Shown: in pieces, positions 24,962-36,710 of the stretch | Position numbering within the stretch: position 1 is the first letter of the stretch | Layout: each line of letters begins with the position of its first letter | NCBI RefSeq assembly: GCF_030814995.1 | Contig: NZ_JAUSVX010000034.1 | Span: 1 to 41,727, forward strand | DNA length: 41,727 nucleotides | Source of the DNA: Labrys wisconsinensis | GTDB taxonomy: Bacteria > Pseudomonadota > Alphaproteobacteria > Rhizobiales > Labraceae | Direction: 5' to 3' | Notes under the pieces: generated by a model | Seen by the model: only the letters and a program-made list of their open reading frames with translations | Told to the model about the DNA's origin: nothing | Database searches by the model: none | Translations under genes and position numbers: made by a program

Positions 24962-25541
24962 CGGTGCCGCCCAGCTCCTCGAGGTCCTTGTAGCGGTCGC
25001 CGATGCGATGATGCGGCCGCCCGCCGATCGAGGCGCCCAGCGCCACCACGATCTCATCAGGCGCCGGAGCGTCGAGAATGGAGAACTGGATGGTGAGGTA
25101 GTGGGAGCGCATGCCCTCGTCCGCCTTGTGCATCAGCGGGATGACGATCGGGCAGTTCGGGCCGCCGCGGGTGTTGGTGAAGCTGAGATAGCTCTTGGCG
25201 CCGACCGCCCTGCGGTAGTGGTTGCCGAAGCGCAGCGTGTGGATCAGCGCCGAGGCGTGCTCGACCTCGCCCGCGGTGCCGACAACCGCCGCCTTGCCAT
25301 AGCCTTCCACCGCCTCGCCGCCGCCGGTGAGGCGCAGGATCTGCGCCGTGAGCAGCTCGCCGAGCACCGGCGCCACCGCGTGGATCTCCGGCTTCAGGTC
25401 CTCGATGAAGCCGCGCCCGGCCCAGGGATTGCGGACCACCGCCGCCGCTCCGATGAGCTCCAGCGGCCGCGGCGCCGAACGACCTCCCTCGACCAGCGTC
25501 ACCTCGCGCCAGGTGACGATCTTGCGCGGCTCGACAGCCAT
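24954..25541 (-). CDS. AA_synth (DUF1185-type) family protein
   Basis: This 195-residue cytoplasmic protein matches the family labelled 'amino acid synthesis' by its middle and C-terminal segments: EAVEGYGKAAVVGTAGEVEH, KSYLSFTNTRGGPNCPIVIP and LTIQFSILDAPAPDEIVVAL. No firm biochemical function is known for the family despite its name. It is the first gene of the leftward chain and overlaps the hydrolase-reductase gene by eight bases. Family members often co-occur with LLM monooxygenases and flavin reductases, so a role in processing the same substrate or product is a fair inference. Confidence 0.85.
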   Translation of the reverse strand: MAVEPRKIVTWREVTLVEGGRSAPRPLELIGAAAVVRNPWAGRGFIEDLKPEIHAVAPVLGELLTAQILRLTGGGEAVEGYGKAAVVGTAGEVEHASALIHTLRFGNHYRRAVGAKSYLSFTNTRGGPNCPIVIPLMHKADEGMRSHYLTIQFSILDAPAPDEIVVALGASIGGRPHHRIGDRYKDLEELGGTDV

Positions 25542-25579
25542 GAGGCCCCCGGGGATCGGTGTGGATTGGCAATGATGAG

Positions 25580-25610
25580 ATTATGGTATACCATATTATT
25601 ATCGAGTCAA
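25580..25610 (-). promoter_or_regulatory. Promoter and GntR/FCD operator for the leftward operon
   Basis: The 14-base perfect palindrome TATGGTATACCATA (25582-25595) sits in an AT-rich patch between the divergent AA_synth and GntR genes. On the reverse strand a -35-like TTGACT (25610-25605) and a -10-like CATAAT (25585-25580) flank it with a 19-base spacer, so a bound repressor would cover the promoter. Palindromes with a TGGTATACCA core are typical of FCD-type GntR regulators, and such a regulator is encoded next door. Confidence 0.65.
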
Positions 25611-25678
25611 TGCACCGCTTGCGCCGGCACGCGATCTCGGCTCAATCAATCGGCGGGATGTCCCGCTGGAACTCTGAA

Positions 25679-25732
25679 CCGGCCGGGAGCTCCGAACCCG
25701 CCATGCGGGCGGGGCTCGGAACTCCCGGCCGG
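25679..25732. other. Long hairpin in the leader of the GntR gene
   Basis: Arms 25679-25702 and 25707-25732 form a near-perfect stem of about 24 base pairs (outer part CCGGCCGGGAG / CTCCCGGCCGG) around a four-base loop. The stem ends 26 bases before the regulator's GTG start, so it would be in the leader mRNA. It could lower expression of the regulator by attenuation or be a scrap of a mobile palindrome. Confidence 0.6.
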
Positions 25733-25758
25733 CAGGACGCATAGGGACGGGGGCGCTC

Positions 25759-26433
25759 GTGGACGACGGGAACCTGGGACTGAAGGTCGACCGCAGCGCC
25801 AAGACGCTGCGGGAGCTGGCGCTGGAGAAGCTGCGCGACGCGATCCTGGATTTCCGCTTCCAGCCCGGGGAGCGGCTGGTCGAGCGCACGCTGTGCGAGC
25901 GGCTCGGCGTCAGCCGCACGGTGGTGCGCGAGGTGCTGCGGCATCTCGAGGCGGAGGGGCTGGTCGAGACCATCCAGAACCAGGGTCCGGCGGTGACCCG
26001 GCCCGATCCCGCCAGCGCCGCGCAGGTCTACGAGATCCGCGCCCTGCTGGAGGCACAGGCGGCGGGTGCCTGCGCCGAGCGCGCCACGGCCGCGGACATC
26101 GCGCGCTTCTCCGCCGCGATCGACACGATCGAGGCCGCCTTCGCCGCCGGCGATTCGCGCGGCGTCATCAAGGCGACGACCGACTGCTACGAGGTGCTGT
26201 TCGGCATCGCCGGCAAGAGCGTCGCCTGGAGCGTGGTGCAGTCGCTCAACGCCCGCATCAATCATCTGCGGGCGATGACGATCTCGACGCCCGGCCGGGA
26301 CAAGGCCGCCATTGCCGAGATGCGCCGCATCGCCGCGGCGATCGCGCGGCACGACGTCGACGGCGCCCGCCAGGCGAGCATCGCCCATGTCGAGGCGGTC
26401 GCCGCCCTGGCCCGGCAGTTCCTGTCGGCCTGA
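25759..26433 (+). CDS. GntR-family regulator, FCD subfamily
   Basis: This 224-residue regulator has a winged-helix N-terminus: LRELALEKLRDAILDFRFQP, ERLGVSRTVVREVLRHLEAE and the wing GLVETIQNQGPAV. The C-terminal helical FCD ligand domain follows (YEIRALLEAQAAGACAERAT onwards). It starts with GTG preceded by GGGACGGGGG. Such proteins usually repress a divergent catabolic operon and release DNA when the substrate or an intermediate binds. The palindrome at 25582-25595 is the obvious target. It is convergent with the AAA ATPase gene, with ten bases between the stops. Confidence 0.92.
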   Translation: MDDGNLGLKVDRSAKTLRELALEKLRDAILDFRFQPGERLVERTLCERLGVSRTVVREVLRHLEAEGLVETIQNQGPAVTRPDPASAAQVYEIRALLEAQAAGACAERATAADIARFSAAIDTIEAAFAAGDSRGVIKATTDCYEVLFGIAGKSVAWSVVQSLNARINHLRAMTISTPGRDKAAIAEMRRIAAAIARHDVDGARQASIAHVEAVAALARQFLSA

Positions 26434-26443
26434 ACCGGGGCCG

Positions 26444-27598
26444 CTACCGCGACGGCCAGACCCAGGCGGGCCGGTCGTCCTCGTCGTCGGCGACCGTCTC
26501 ACCCAGCCGCTTCTCCAGGACGATCCGCCGGCAGTCCGCTTCGCGACCGAGCGCGGCGACGAGCGCCTCGGCATGGGACACCACCACGACCTGCGTGCGA
26601 CCGGAGGCCCTGGCGATCAGGCGCGCCAGCGGCGCCACGAGGTCGGCATGCAGGCTGGTCTCCGGCTCGTTGAGGACCATCAGGGCCGGCGGGCGCGGCG
26701 AGAGCAGCGCCGCCGCGAGCAGAATATAGCGCAGCGTCCCGTCCGAGAGCTCGGCCGCCCTCAGCGGCCGCAGCAAGCCGGGCTGGTGCATCTCCAGCGC
26801 GAACGTGCCGTCCCGGTCCGCCACGGACAAGGCGGCACCCGGGAAGGCGTCGGCCACCGCCTCGTCGAGCTCGCCGCCGCCGATCTCGTGGATGGTCTGC
26901 ACGGCCGCGGCCACGTCCGCGCCGTCGGCGGCGAGCACCGGCGCGCGCGTCCCGACCTGCGGGTAGCGGGCCGGCGCCTCCCGATCGGTGCGCAGATGGT
27001 CGTAGAAGCGCCAGTTGCGCATCTCCTCGCGCAGCACCAGCAGATCCAGCCCTTCGCGCGGATCGCTGCAATGGGTCATCATGCTGTCGAACGGGGCCAG
27101 GTGCTGGAAGGCCTGGCGCCATTCCCCGGTGTCGGCGCGCAGACGCACGGAAGGGCCGTTGCGGACCGCCAGGACGTTGGTCCGCCCTGCGCGCCCGCCG
27201 AGCCAGAGGCTCTCGGCCTTGATCTCAGGGTCGCGGCCGAAGGCCGAGTGCGACGGAACCGGCAGGCCGAGGTCGATGGCATAGCCGTATTCGGTGCTGC
27301 CGAATCCGAGCTTCAGGCTGACCGGCCCCTTGCGGACGGTGCCCTGCACGGCCTGCTCGCCCCGCTTCATCGCCCGCGAGAAGGCTTCCGGCCCGGCCCA
27401 TAGCACGGAAGGAAGCCCGCCTTCGACCGCCAGCGAATGGATGACGCGGCCCTGCGCCACGTCGGCGAGCAGCCGCAGCGCCCGGTAGAGGCTCGACTTG
27501 CCGCTGCCGTTCGCGCCGGTGACGACGTTGAGCCGGCCGAGGCCGAGCCGGATGTCGCGCAGGGAGCGGTAGCCGGAAATGGCGAGCGCGGTGATCAT
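26444..27598 (-). CDS. AAA-family ATPase, OLD/RecF-like
   Basis: This 384-residue protein has Walker A GANGSGKS (28-35), an ABC-like signature segment AAELSDGTLRYILL, Walker B-like ALMVLNEPETSLH and a switch His in VVVSHAEAL. It belongs to the stand-alone SMC-like ATPases related to the ATPase part of OLD nucleases. No Toprim nuclease domain follows, so it is ATPase-only. Some relatives are anti-phage or DNA-repair components with a partner gene, but no partner is adjacent here. The ATG at 27598 was chosen over one seven codons upstream because it places the first strand directly at MITALAISGYRSL. Function remains open. Confidence 0.85.
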   Translation of the reverse strand: MITALAISGYRSLRDIRLGLGRLNVVTGANGSGKSSLYRALRLLADVAQGRVIHSLAVEGGLPSVLWAGPEAFSRAMKRGEQAVQGTVRKGPVSLKLGFGSTEYGYAIDLGLPVPSHSAFGRDPEIKAESLWLGGRAGRTNVLAVRNGPSVRLRADTGEWRQAFQHLAPFDSMMTHCSDPREGLDLLVLREEMRNWRFYDHLRTDREAPARYPQVGTRAPVLAADGADVAAAVQTIHEIGGGELDEAVADAFPGAALSVADRDGTFALEMHQPGLLRPLRAAELSDGTLRYILLAAALLSPRPPALMVLNEPETSLHADLVAPLARLIARASGRTQVVVVSHAEALVAALGREADCRRIVLEKRLGETVADDEDDRPAWVWPSR

Positions 27599-28049
27599 GG
27601 ACTGAGGAATAGGCCCCATTCGACGAACGAAGGAACCCTGGAATCATCGGGGAAGGCAAGGAGGTCCCCACGCGGTCCAGACCGCAGGATCTCCGAAGAC
27701 ATGGAGCGACCTGTCGCGATCGAAAGCCCGAAGCAGATCGAAGCCATGGCGGCCAGCTGGCGCGCGGCGATCGCCCCCAGAGGGAGGGCGCTTCGAGATC
27801 CGCCGATTTTTCGCAGAAAATCTTTTCGGATTGCGAGAAACCATGATCCATACCTTACGGCATAAGACCGCAGTCCATTTGCACCCGCCTCTCCCATTCT
27901 CTTGTTACCCACGTATCCAGCGGATAAGATCGCTCGGTTGTAGTGCCTAGCCTTGGAAAATCGTGGATCGGCGCGGGCGGGCAGGCCGCCGGCTCGCCAT
28001 CATCCCGTGACGCCAACACCGGGGACGCGACCGAAGCTGGGGAGCAGAA
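27599..28049. other. 451-base gene-free region with a candidate promoter
   Basis: No convincing gene lies between the ATPase and the AraC regulator; open frames here lack normal codon bias, and the DNA is less GC-rich than its surroundings. On the plus strand a TTGTTA (27902-27907) and TAAGAT (27925-27930) pair with a 17-base spacer is a reasonable sigma-70-like promoter, 120 bases before the AraC start. Confidence 0.35.
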
Positions 28050-29066
28050 ATGGCGCATCTGGCCATCGATACGCATTTCGTCCCGGAAAAGGAACGCGCG
28101 ACTTACTTGCAGGATGCCATGCAGGTGTCGCCGATGCCTTTGATCAACATCACCGAATCCCGCTTCGAGGACAGCGGCTTTCGGGTACGGTTTGCTGGGA
28201 AGATGCTGGGAGATGCTCTCATGACCCGGTTCGACGCCAGCTCACTGCATCTCAAGAGAACCTCAAAGGAGATCTCCAGACAATCGAGCGGGATATTGCT
28301 TCTCGCCCTGCTGCACCGGGGCTCCTACGATCAGACGTTTGAGTATCACGCTCCATTTCTGAAGACCGCTCCGGGAGATCTTCTGCTGGCCGATCTCGAC
28401 GCCCCGCAAAGCGTGACCTTCACCAAGTCCGCCTGCGCGACCTGTGCCTATATCCCTCGGGACCGCTTTCAACCGCTGATCGGCAGCACGTCCCCGTTGA
28501 AGCCGATCCTGCTGCAGCCACGCGACCAGCTCCATGGGCTGCTCGCCGCCTGTTTCATGGCATGCGCGTCGATGCGCGATCCGACGCCGGCCGCCGCCGC
28601 GGCGGCGCTGGATACCCTGACCCGGCTGACCTTGATTGCGCACGGCCTGCATCTGTCGGATCACCAGGCCCTGCAACCGCCGCTGATCGAAGCGCGCCGA
28701 CAGCAAGCCCGACAGTTCATCGCCGCTCGCTCGGACAATCCGCGCCTCGATCCGCAGATGATCGCCGACCATCTCGGCCTGTCGCTGCGATCGCTGAACC
28801 TGGCGTTCGAGCCGACCGGACAGGGGGTCGCGGCGCTGATCCAGGCCACCAGGCTGGCGCGGGCCAAGGACATGCTGCTGCGGCTTCCGGATCGCTCGAC
28901 GCTCGACATTGCGTTGGCCTGCGGCTTCAACACTCTCGCCACCTTCTACCGGCGCTTCGTGCAGGAATACGGCGTCGCGCCGGGCGAATTTCGCAGGACG
29001 CGCGCCCGATCCACGGACGATCGGAGAATCGACCCTGCGGATAGTCGGAAAACGTCCGGGACTTAG
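28050..29066 (+). CDS. AraC-family transcriptional regulator
   Basis: This 338-residue regulator has an N-terminal AraC-binding-like domain of about 180 residues, including a Cys-containing segment, SACATCAYIPRD. A C-terminal two-HTH DNA-binding domain begins near ARQFIAARSDNPRLDPQMIA and ends with LDIALACGFNTLATFYRRFVQEYGVAPGEFRR. A good site, GGGGAG, lies six bases before the ATG. No target operon is adjacent in the same orientation except small genes downstream. The ligand is unknown. Confidence 0.9.
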   Translation: MAHLAIDTHFVPEKERATYLQDAMQVSPMPLINITESRFEDSGFRVRFAGKMLGDALMTRFDASSLHLKRTSKEISRQSSGILLLALLHRGSYDQTFEYHAPFLKTAPGDLLLADLDAPQSVTFTKSACATCAYIPRDRFQPLIGSTSPLKPILLQPRDQLHGLLAACFMACASMRDPTPAAAAAALDTLTRLTLIAHGLHLSDHQALQPPLIEARRQQARQFIAARSDNPRLDPQMIADHLGLSLRSLNLAFEPTGQGVAALIQATRLARAKDMLLRLPDRSTLDIALACGFNTLATFYRRFVQEYGVAPGEFRRTRARSTDDRRIDPADSRKTSGT

Positions 29067-29270
29067 TTTCGTCTGCCGATATCGTACCCTTGCGCAATAT
29101 TGGAAGTCTGGCTGCGCAGAGTGTGAAGACGCTCAACATTCCCTTCGGTAATATACGTCACACCTGAGCCATCGAAAGCGTCCCCGTGCGCTGTTCGGCG
29201 CTGTCGCGTCGGTGCGGCCGTGATGCATTCGTAAAGAGCGGCAATCGTTGGAGATCGAGAAGACGGCGCG

Positions 29271-29363
29271 ATGACGTTCGCCATGGGCGCGGACGGCTTG
29301 CGGGCTGGTCTTGCGCCGGGCGCAGCCTCGATGCGTCGGCCGGGCCGGACGACGCCCTCAATG
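29271..29363 (+). pseudogene. Frameshifted scrap resembling the start of a LysE-family gene
   Basis: Within the 375-base gene-free stretch 29067-29441, the frame from 29271 reads DGLRAGLAPGAASM. After one lost base it continues SAGPDD. This matches the start of the intact LysE protein at 30202 (SGFQAGLALGVASMASVGPNN) at about 12 of 19 aligned residues, with a codon-for-codon nucleotide match around GCCTCGATG. Similarity fades after that. It looks like the remains of a partial duplication. The rest of the gap shows nothing recognisable. Confidence 0.35.
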
Positions 29364-29441
29364 TCCCGATCAACGCCGGCGCAGGTGATGAGGGTGCCCT
29401 CAAGGCCCCCTGCGAGACGACCACGCGACGGGGACGATGCG

Positions 29442-29684
29442 ATGCACCTGATCATCACCTTCTGCACGACGCTGGCAGGCATTCAGGCGCCACAATGCGT
29501 GAACGAGGACATCAAGCTCCTGGCAGAGGTGACGCCGATGATGTGCGTCCTCAAGGCTCAGGAGAAAATCGCCGAAGCGGCCCGGCTCTACCAGGGCTGG
29601 AGCATCAGACGCTACGCCTGCATCCCGGCCGGCCGGATCGGGCTCGTGCCGGGCAGAGCCGGCCTGGACGAGGCAAGCCGGTGA
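29442..29684 (+). CDS. Small conserved rhizobial protein of unknown function
   Basis: This 80-residue protein begins MHLIITFCTTLAGIQAPQC and carries the pattern of a widespread Hyphomicrobiales small family: an early Cys, then EDIKLLAEVTPMMCVLKAQE with another Cys after a Pro-Met-Met, then GWSIRRYAC. The hydrophobic N-terminus suggests export or weak membrane association. The Cys residues could form disulfides if periplasmic. The chosen ATG (29442) is internal to a longer frame whose upstream part is the LysE-like scrap and lacks this family's features. A hairpin follows the stop directly. No function is known. Confidence 0.7.
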   Translation: MHLIITFCTTLAGIQAPQCVNEDIKLLAEVTPMMCVLKAQEKIAEAARLYQGWSIRRYACIPAGRIGLVPGRAGLDEASR

Positions 29685-29705
29685 CCCCGCCCGGCACAGG
29701 CGGGG
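29685..29705 (+). terminator. Hairpin directly after the small rhizobial gene
   Basis: A seven-base-pair stem, CCCCGCC / GGCGGGG, closes a seven-base loop and begins at the base after the stop codon. No T tract follows, so it may be a Rho-assisted or stabilising end. Confidence 0.4.
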
Positions 29706-29899
29706 CGCGCGCGGCCCGCGCCACTGTCCCGATCCGGCGGGAGGCGGCCGTCGAGCCCGCGCGACGCGATGCCGGCGGCGTCTGCGGTCCCGCGGGTCAG
29801 CCGGATTTCAGCGAAAATACATGCCGCTCACCGGACGCAGCGCCCCGCCGCCGCGATGCTTTCCGCCCAGGCGCCGGGGAGGCACCCGTCAGGGCCGGC

Positions 29900-30205
29900 A
29901 TGGTTCCGGCTTCCGCGAGCCGTGCATCGTTCCCCGTTCTGACCTCCGTCATCCGATCCCTGGCGCGCTGGGCCGCCGAACGGCGAAAGAGGCGGATGCT
30001 GGAAGAGACGCGCCGCGGGCTCGACGAGCTCGACGATGCGAGGCTCGCCGACCTCGGCATCATGCGCAGGCCGCAGCGCGTGACATGGCTCCATGTCGGC
30101 CGGGGCCTGCCGCCGCGCCCGGTCGTCCAGTCGGCCTATGGCCCCCTCGTGACCGCCGCCGACCTGGCTGGCCCCACTTCCTCGGCGCAGGAGCCGCAGC
30201 CATGA
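29900..30205 (+). CDS. DUF1127 (YjiS-like) protein
   Basis: This 101-residue basic protein has the DUF1127 motif: SLARWAAERRKRRMLEETRR followed by GLDELDDARLADLGIMRRPQ. Alphaproteobacterial members are short, Arg-rich and are linked to RNA binding and phosphate or stress physiology in some rhizobia. This copy has an unusual C-terminal extension of about 40 residues beyond the core. The ATG at 29900 is the first in-frame start near the domain; an earlier start is possible. The stop overlaps the LysE start by four bases (ATGA), so the two are co-translated. Confidence 0.75.
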   Translation: MVPASASRASFPVLTSVIRSLARWAAERRKRRMLEETRRGLDELDDARLADLGIMRRPQRVTWLHVGRGLPPRPVVQSAYGPLVTAADLAGPTSSAQEPQP

Positions 30206-30843
30206 TCTTCGACGGCGATGTGAGCGGGTTCCAGGCCGGGCTGGCCCTGGGCGTGGCCTCGATGGCATCGGTCGGGCCGAACAACCTGATGATGATGCGC
30301 GAAGGCCTCGTCCGGGGGCGGATGACGTTCGTCGCAAGCCTGGTCTGGGCGAGCTACGTTGCCCTCATCGCCGCCTCCTATCTGCTGGCGGCCTCGATCG
30401 CCGGGATCGCTCCTTCCCTGCGCACGATCCTCACCTGGTGCGGCCTGGCGGCCATCTCGTGGTTCGCCCTGCAGTCCCTGCGGGCAGCGGCGGCGGCCGG
30501 ACGGATGGAGGAGCAGGAGGAACACGGGGAGACCGGCCGCTCCTGCCTGTTGCGCGTGCTGCGCGTGGTCTGGATGAACCCCCTGACCTATATCGAGCTC
30601 CTGCTGATTCCAGCCACGCTCGGGCAATCCTTCGACGCCACCGATGCCCGCCTCCAGTTCGTGGCGGCCCTGGTCCTGATGGCGACGCTGTGCTGCTACG
30701 CCTATGCCTTCGGCGGCCGCCTCATCGCCTCGGTCCTGCGGCACAGGGCGAGCCTGCGCCTGTTCGACTTCATCTCCGGCCTGATCCTGTCGGCGGTAGC
30801 CCTCTCGATGGCAGCAAGCCTTTTGTCGGAGGCATTGCCGTGA
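30202..30843 (+). CDS. LysE-family translocator
   Basis: This 213-residue inner-membrane exporter has about six hydrophobic segments. The family signature is visible as GLALGVASMASVGPNNLMMMREGLVRG (about 11-37), followed by WMNPLTYIELLLIPATLG in the middle. LysE/ArgO proteins export basic amino acids, and others export neutral ones. Its start is overlapped with the DUF1127 stop. It converges on the MFS gene, with 37 bases between the stops. Which amino acid it moves cannot be told. Confidence 0.88.
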   Translation: MIFDGDVSGFQAGLALGVASMASVGPNNLMMMREGLVRGRMTFVASLVWASYVALIAASYLLAASIAGIAPSLRTILTWCGLAAISWFALQSLRAAAAAGRMEEQEEHGETGRSCLLRVLRVVWMNPLTYIELLLIPATLGQSFDATDARLQFVAALVLMATLCCYAYAFGGRLIASVLRHRASLRLFDFISGLILSAVALSMAASLLSEALP

Positions 30844-30880
30844 GGCCGCTCGCAAGCGTTCCCGATGCGGCCGAGCGCCT

Positions 30881-32014
30881 TCACCGCTTCTCCGCCCATC
30901 GCACCGAGCTGGCGCCGAGGCCGATCACCAGGGACATCACCGCGGCGACCACGAAGATCGTGCCATAGGTCGTGGCATGGGCGACGAAGCCCAGGAGCGG
31001 CGGGCCGGCCAGCAGGCCGCCATAGCCCAGCGTCGAGGCGGTGGCGATGGCGGCGTCGGGATGGCGGGACCTGCCGGCGGCGCTGAACAGCACCGGCACG
31101 ATGTTGGACATGCCGATGCCGGCCAGGGCGAAGCCGAGCACGGCCAGCCAGGGATGGCCGGTCAGCGGGCCGAACGCCAGCCCGGCCGCCGCGAGCACGG
31201 AGCCGCCGCGCATGATCGCCATCGCCCCCCATGCCTGGCGCACCTTGTCGCCGAAGAAGCGGCCGATGGCCATGGTGGCGGAAAAGGCGGCGTAGCCGGC
31301 GCCGGCCATCTCGGTGGCGGCGCCGAGCTCGGACCGGAGATAGACCGAGCCCCAGTCGAGCACCGTGCCCTCCGCCTCGAAGACCAGGGCCATGAAGAGG
31401 CCGATGACGAGGGCGGCCGCCTCGGGCCGCAGCGACACATGGCCACTGGGCGCGCGCTCGCCGCCGCTGACCGGGATGTGCGGCAGCGCCCAGGCGAGCA
31501 GGGCGCCCAGCAGCAGCGCCAGCATGCCGGCCTGGGCCGGACCGGGCAGGACGAAGAGCAGCAGGCTGCCGGCTGCCGCCCCTGCGAGGCCGCCGAGGCT
31601 CCACATGCCGTGGAAGGACGACATCAGGGGCCGCCCGGTGGCGCGCTCGATCTGCGCGGCATGGGCGTTCATCGCCACGTCCATGCAGCCGCCGCTGGCG
31701 CCGAAGACGAAGAGCACGGCAATGAGCAACGGCAGGGCCGGCGCCATCGCCGTCACCGGCAGCAGAACGCAGAAGGCCGCGCCGCAGCCGCGGATCAGCC
31801 CGACATTGCCGAAGCGACGGATCAGCCAGCTGCTGCCGGCCATGGCCAGCACGGCGCCGCCGCCGAGGGTGAGCAGCGCCAGCCCGAGCACGGCAGGATC
31901 GAGGCCGAGCCGCTGCTTGACCAGCGGGATCTGCGTCGCCCAGATGCCGAAGATCGCGCCGTTGACGAAGAAGGCGGCAGCGGTCGGCCGCCAAGGATGG
32001 TTCATGAAGGACAT
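30881..32014 (-). CDS. MFS transporter (YbjJ-like)
   Basis: This 377-residue membrane protein has about twelve hydrophobic segments. It begins with AAAFFVNGAIFGIWATQIPL and has conserved acidic and Gly motifs such as GASGGCMDVAMNAHAAQIE and FEAEGTVLDWGSVYLRSELG, both seen in the YbjJ/sugar-MFS-like group. Substrates of this group are mostly unknown. It lies eight bases after the DeoR regulator stop, so the regulator probably controls it and both share a promoter upstream of 32805. Confidence 0.88.
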   Translation of the reverse strand: MSFMNHPWRPTAAAFFVNGAIFGIWATQIPLVKQRLGLDPAVLGLALLTLGGGAVLAMAGSSWLIRRFGNVGLIRGCGAAFCVLLPVTAMAPALPLLIAVLFVFGASGGCMDVAMNAHAAQIERATGRPLMSSFHGMWSLGGLAGAAAGSLLLFVLPGPAQAGMLALLLGALLAWALPHIPVSGGERAPSGHVSLRPEAAALVIGLFMALVFEAEGTVLDWGSVYLRSELGAATEMAGAGYAAFSATMAIGRFFGDKVRQAWGAMAIMRGGSVLAAAGLAFGPLTGHPWLAVLGFALAGIGMSNIVPVLFSAAGRSRHPDAAIATASTLGYGGLLAGPPLLGFVAHATTYGTIFVVAAVMSLVIGLGASSVRWAEKR

Positions 32015-32022
32015 GGACTGAC

Positions 32023-32805
32023 TCAGGCGAGGAGGAGGTCGACACCGGCCGCGGCATAGCGCGCCAGCGTGTCGGGCGGGGTGTGCGCTTCGGCGACCAG
32101 GCGGTCGAGGCGCGAGAGGGGCGCCACGCGGAAGGGCGAGGCGGTGTCGAACTTGTCGGCGGTGATCAGCGCCGTCACGGCGGCGGAGGCGGCGACCATG
32201 GCTCGCTTCAGGCAGGCATCGTCATGATCCTGCGCGGTGATGCCGAGCGCGATGTCGATGCCGCAGGCGCCGAGGACGCACAGGTCGTAGTGGATCTGCC
32301 CGATCGCCGCCAGCACGGCAGGGCCGGCGACGGCACGGCTGACCGGATCGAGGCGGCCGCCGAGCATGATCACCTCCGTCACGCCGCGGCCGAGCGCCGC
32401 AAGCGCGATCTCCGGCGTGGCGGTGACGACGGTGAGGTCCGCGCCGGCCGGGAGCAGATGCGCCAGCGCCAGCGTGGTGGTGCTCTGGTCCAGCAGCACC
32501 GTGGCGCCCGGCCGCAGCAGGCCGAGAGCCGCCGCCGCGAGCGCCGACTTCTCCACCGGCCGCCGGACGAGCCGGTCGCCGAAGGCGGCCGGCAGGGTGG
32601 AGCGGCGGATGGCGCCGCCATGGACGCGCTGGATCAGGCCGCCCTCGGCGAGATCGCGCAGGTCGCGCCGGATGCTGTCCTCGGACACGCCGAACTCGGC
32701 CGCCAGCGCCGTGGCCGAGACGCGTCCCTCGCGCTCGATCCGGGCGAGGATCGCGGCCTGCCTCTCCTCGGGCGACTGCGGCGGGGGCGATGCAGATATG
32801 GGCAT
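32023..32805 (-). CDS. DeoR/GlpR-family regulator
   Basis: This 260-residue repressor has an N-terminal DeoR HTH (RQAAILARIEREGRVSATAL, AAEFGVSEDSIRRDLRDLAE, LIQRVHGGAI). The C-terminal sugar-phosphate-sensor domain contains VLLDQSTTTLALAHLL and VIMLGGRLDP. The ATG at 32805 was chosen; a GTG 13 codons upstream is possible. It is first in a two-gene unit with the MFS transporter, suggesting uptake or efflux of a sugar-type compound. About 280 bases separate it from the divergent helicase gene. Confidence 0.9.
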   Translation of the reverse strand: MPISASPPPQSPEERQAAILARIEREGRVSATALAAEFGVSEDSIRRDLRDLAEGGLIQRVHGGAIRRSTLPAAFGDRLVRRPVEKSALAAAALGLLRPGATVLLDQSTTTLALAHLLPAGADLTVVTATPEIALAALGRGVTEVIMLGGRLDPVSRAVAGPAVLAAIGQIHYDLCVLGACGIDIALGITAQDHDDACLKRAMVAASAAVTALITADKFDTASPFRVAPLSRLDRLVAEAHTPPDTLARYAAAGVDLLLA

Positions 32806-33082
32806 GCTGATCAGATCTGTGGCAGTTGCTGCGCACTCATGCACGATCGCGCTAATAAACGCAACATCTACGATCGATCACGCATAGGCCGGCATGCGAT
32901 CAACGCTTCGGGACAAAGCGCGAAGCCGCATCGCGCGCCGATTCGGCCATGCTCCGTTCCAGCCTCGTTCGGGGGGTTAACGCGGGCGCGGAAAAAGCCC
33001 ATATTGCGTCTCGGACAGGGACGACCCGCCGTTCCTCCCCGCTCCGCCTCCGCCCGAAACCACCGAGGCCCGTTTCCTCCTC

Positions 33083-36706
<3,624 letters not shown>

Positions 36707-36710
36707 GCGC

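Noticed and set aside
26444-27598. Anti-phage defence island around the OLD-like ATPase
   Set aside because: No nuclease, toxin or other defence gene is adjacent. A single SMC-like ATPase is not enough to claim a system.
29063-29482. A reverse-strand open frame covering the gap after the AraC gene
   Set aside because: It has no domain or ribosome binding site and is antisense to the LysE-like scrap and to the start of the small conserved gene.
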